From: Acetobacteraceae bacterium
Lineage (GTDB): Bacteria; Pseudomonadota; Alphaproteobacteria; Acetobacterales; Acetobacteraceae
Reading direction: 5' to 3'
NCBI GenBank assembly: GCA_024280945.1
Contig: JAMXLO010000113.1
Location: 1 to 64,000 of the forward strand
Length of the DNA stretch: 64,000 nucleotides
Shown here: piece by piece, positions 63,595-64,000 of the stretch
How the letters are laid out: the number at the start of each line of letters is the position of its first letter
Numbering within the stretch: position 1 is the first letter of the stretch
Made by a program: the position numbers and the translations under genes
The notes under the pieces: model-generated
Told to the model about the DNA's origin: nothing
The model's input: the letters and a program-made list of their open reading frames with translations, nothing else
Database searches by the model: none

Positions 63595-64000
63595 ATGCAG
63601 CAGATACCTATCGCTCGCCGCATATTGCTCGGCGCGGGAGCCGCCGCCGCTGCCTTGCCGCGCAGGTTGCGAGCCGCCGAAAAGCCGATCCGCATCGGTG
63701 TGCTCAGCGACATGACCGGCCCGTATGCCGCGAATACCGGCCCCGGTTCGGTGCTCGGCGCTCAGATGGCGATCGAGGACTTTACGCGGGCGCATCCGGG
63801 CATCAAGGCCGAATTGGTGCAGGCCGACTTCCAGCTGAAGCCCGATGTTGCGCTCGCCATCGCCACTGACTGGTTCGACAACAAAGGCGTGGACCTGATC
63901 ACGGATGTGCCGCTCTCGTCGGCCGCCTTCGCGCTGAGCGACCTGGCAAAGGCGAAGGACAAGGTGGCGATCTTCACTGGCGCCGCTTCGGCGGACATCA
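63595..64000 (+). CDS. Leu/Ile/Val-type ABC transporter binding protein, copy 2, cut by window edge
   Basis: Begins MQQIPIARRILLGAG and continues IRIGVLSDMTGPYAANTGPG, FQLKPDVALAIATDWFDNKG and ITDVPLSSAAFALSDLAKAK up to base 64000. Nearly every residue has a match in copy 1, so this is a recent tandem duplicate. The ATG follows AGGAAAGAACGG. The remaining two thirds lie beyond the window. Confidence 0.93.
   Translation, partial: MQQIPIARRILLGAGAAAAALPRRLRAAEKPIRIGVLSDMTGPYAANTGPGSVLGAQMAIEDFTRAHPGIKAELVQADFQLKPDVALAIATDWFDNKGVDLITDVPLSSAAFALSDLAKAKDKVAIFTGAASADI

Overview
The window is about 64 kb of GC-rich bacterial DNA with dense, short-spaced operons, frequent ATGA/TGATG start-stop overlaps, many Tat- or Sec-exported substrate-binding proteins, LLM-type flavin oxidoreductases, PQQ enzymes and an rsmB-rpe-heparinase-purH neighbourhood. 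This is the style of an alphaproteobacterium, most likely Rhodospirillales (Acetobacteraceae-like) or a metabolically broad relative. That assignment is inference from gene content; there is no rRNA in the window.

Layout. (1) 1-11.6 kb: a catabolic region with a molybdenum hydroxylase large subunit (cut by the left edge), an LLM oxidoreductase, thiD and tenA (thiamine salvage), a GMC oxidoreductase, a CoxG-like SRPBCC protein, a ThDP-dependent decarboxylase/synthase-like enzyme, an IPNS-type dioxygenase, an alpha/beta-hydrolase-fold protein whose nucleophile position is Lys, and a TauD-type dioxygenase. (2) 11.65-13.3 kb: a secreted repeat protein with an RTX-like C-terminus. (3) 13.6-24.1 kb: one co-directional run on the minus strand containing seven tandem copies of a Tat-exported periplasmic binding protein (five intact, one with an internal deletion, one frameshifted), then a SCO1-type thiol/copper protein, a HAMP histidine kinase, a single-domain receiver and a receiver-class III nucleotide cyclase. 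No ABC permease or ATPase accompanies it. This is the strongest candidate for an undescribed system: a family of exported ligand or metal binders wired to a phosphorelay and cyclic-nucleotide output. (4) 24.2-33.1 kb: housekeeping genes (purH, glycosyltransferase, heparinase-like, rpe, rsmB), then a metallophosphoesterase and an LLM oxidoreductase. (5) 33.1-44.4 kb: an accessory zone with decayed genes (PQQ dehydrogenase remnant, frameshifted binding-protein gene), palindromic elements, an AI-2E family transporter plus membrane metallophosphoesterase, an SMP-30 enzyme, and an intact PQQ dehydrogenase fused to a cupredoxin domain.

(6) 44.4-55.1 kb: tRNA-Ala(CGC), YggT, DUF167, folD, an anti-sigma kinase/STAS pair, a VOC protein with an MFS transporter, a large hybrid kinase with degenerate receiver and HPt modules, a lipoprotein and two tandem OmpA-family porin-like proteins separated by a clear terminator. 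(7) 55.2-64 kb: selC (tRNA-Sec, UCA) and selA, then GNAT, N-formylglutamate amidohydrolase-like, cysteine hydrolase and SnoaL-like genes in one overlapping run, a second ThDP enzyme, a repeat-rich gap with possible tiny membrane proteins, and two tandem Leu/Ile/Val-type binding proteins, the second cut by the right edge.

Functional links: thiD/tenA may supply thiamine diphosphate to the ThDP enzymes. Several clusters combine an exported binding protein with oxidoreductases, suggesting scavenging of small organic acids, amides or alcohols. All substrates are unknown. No rRNA, CRISPR array, transposase, integrase or phage gene was seen.
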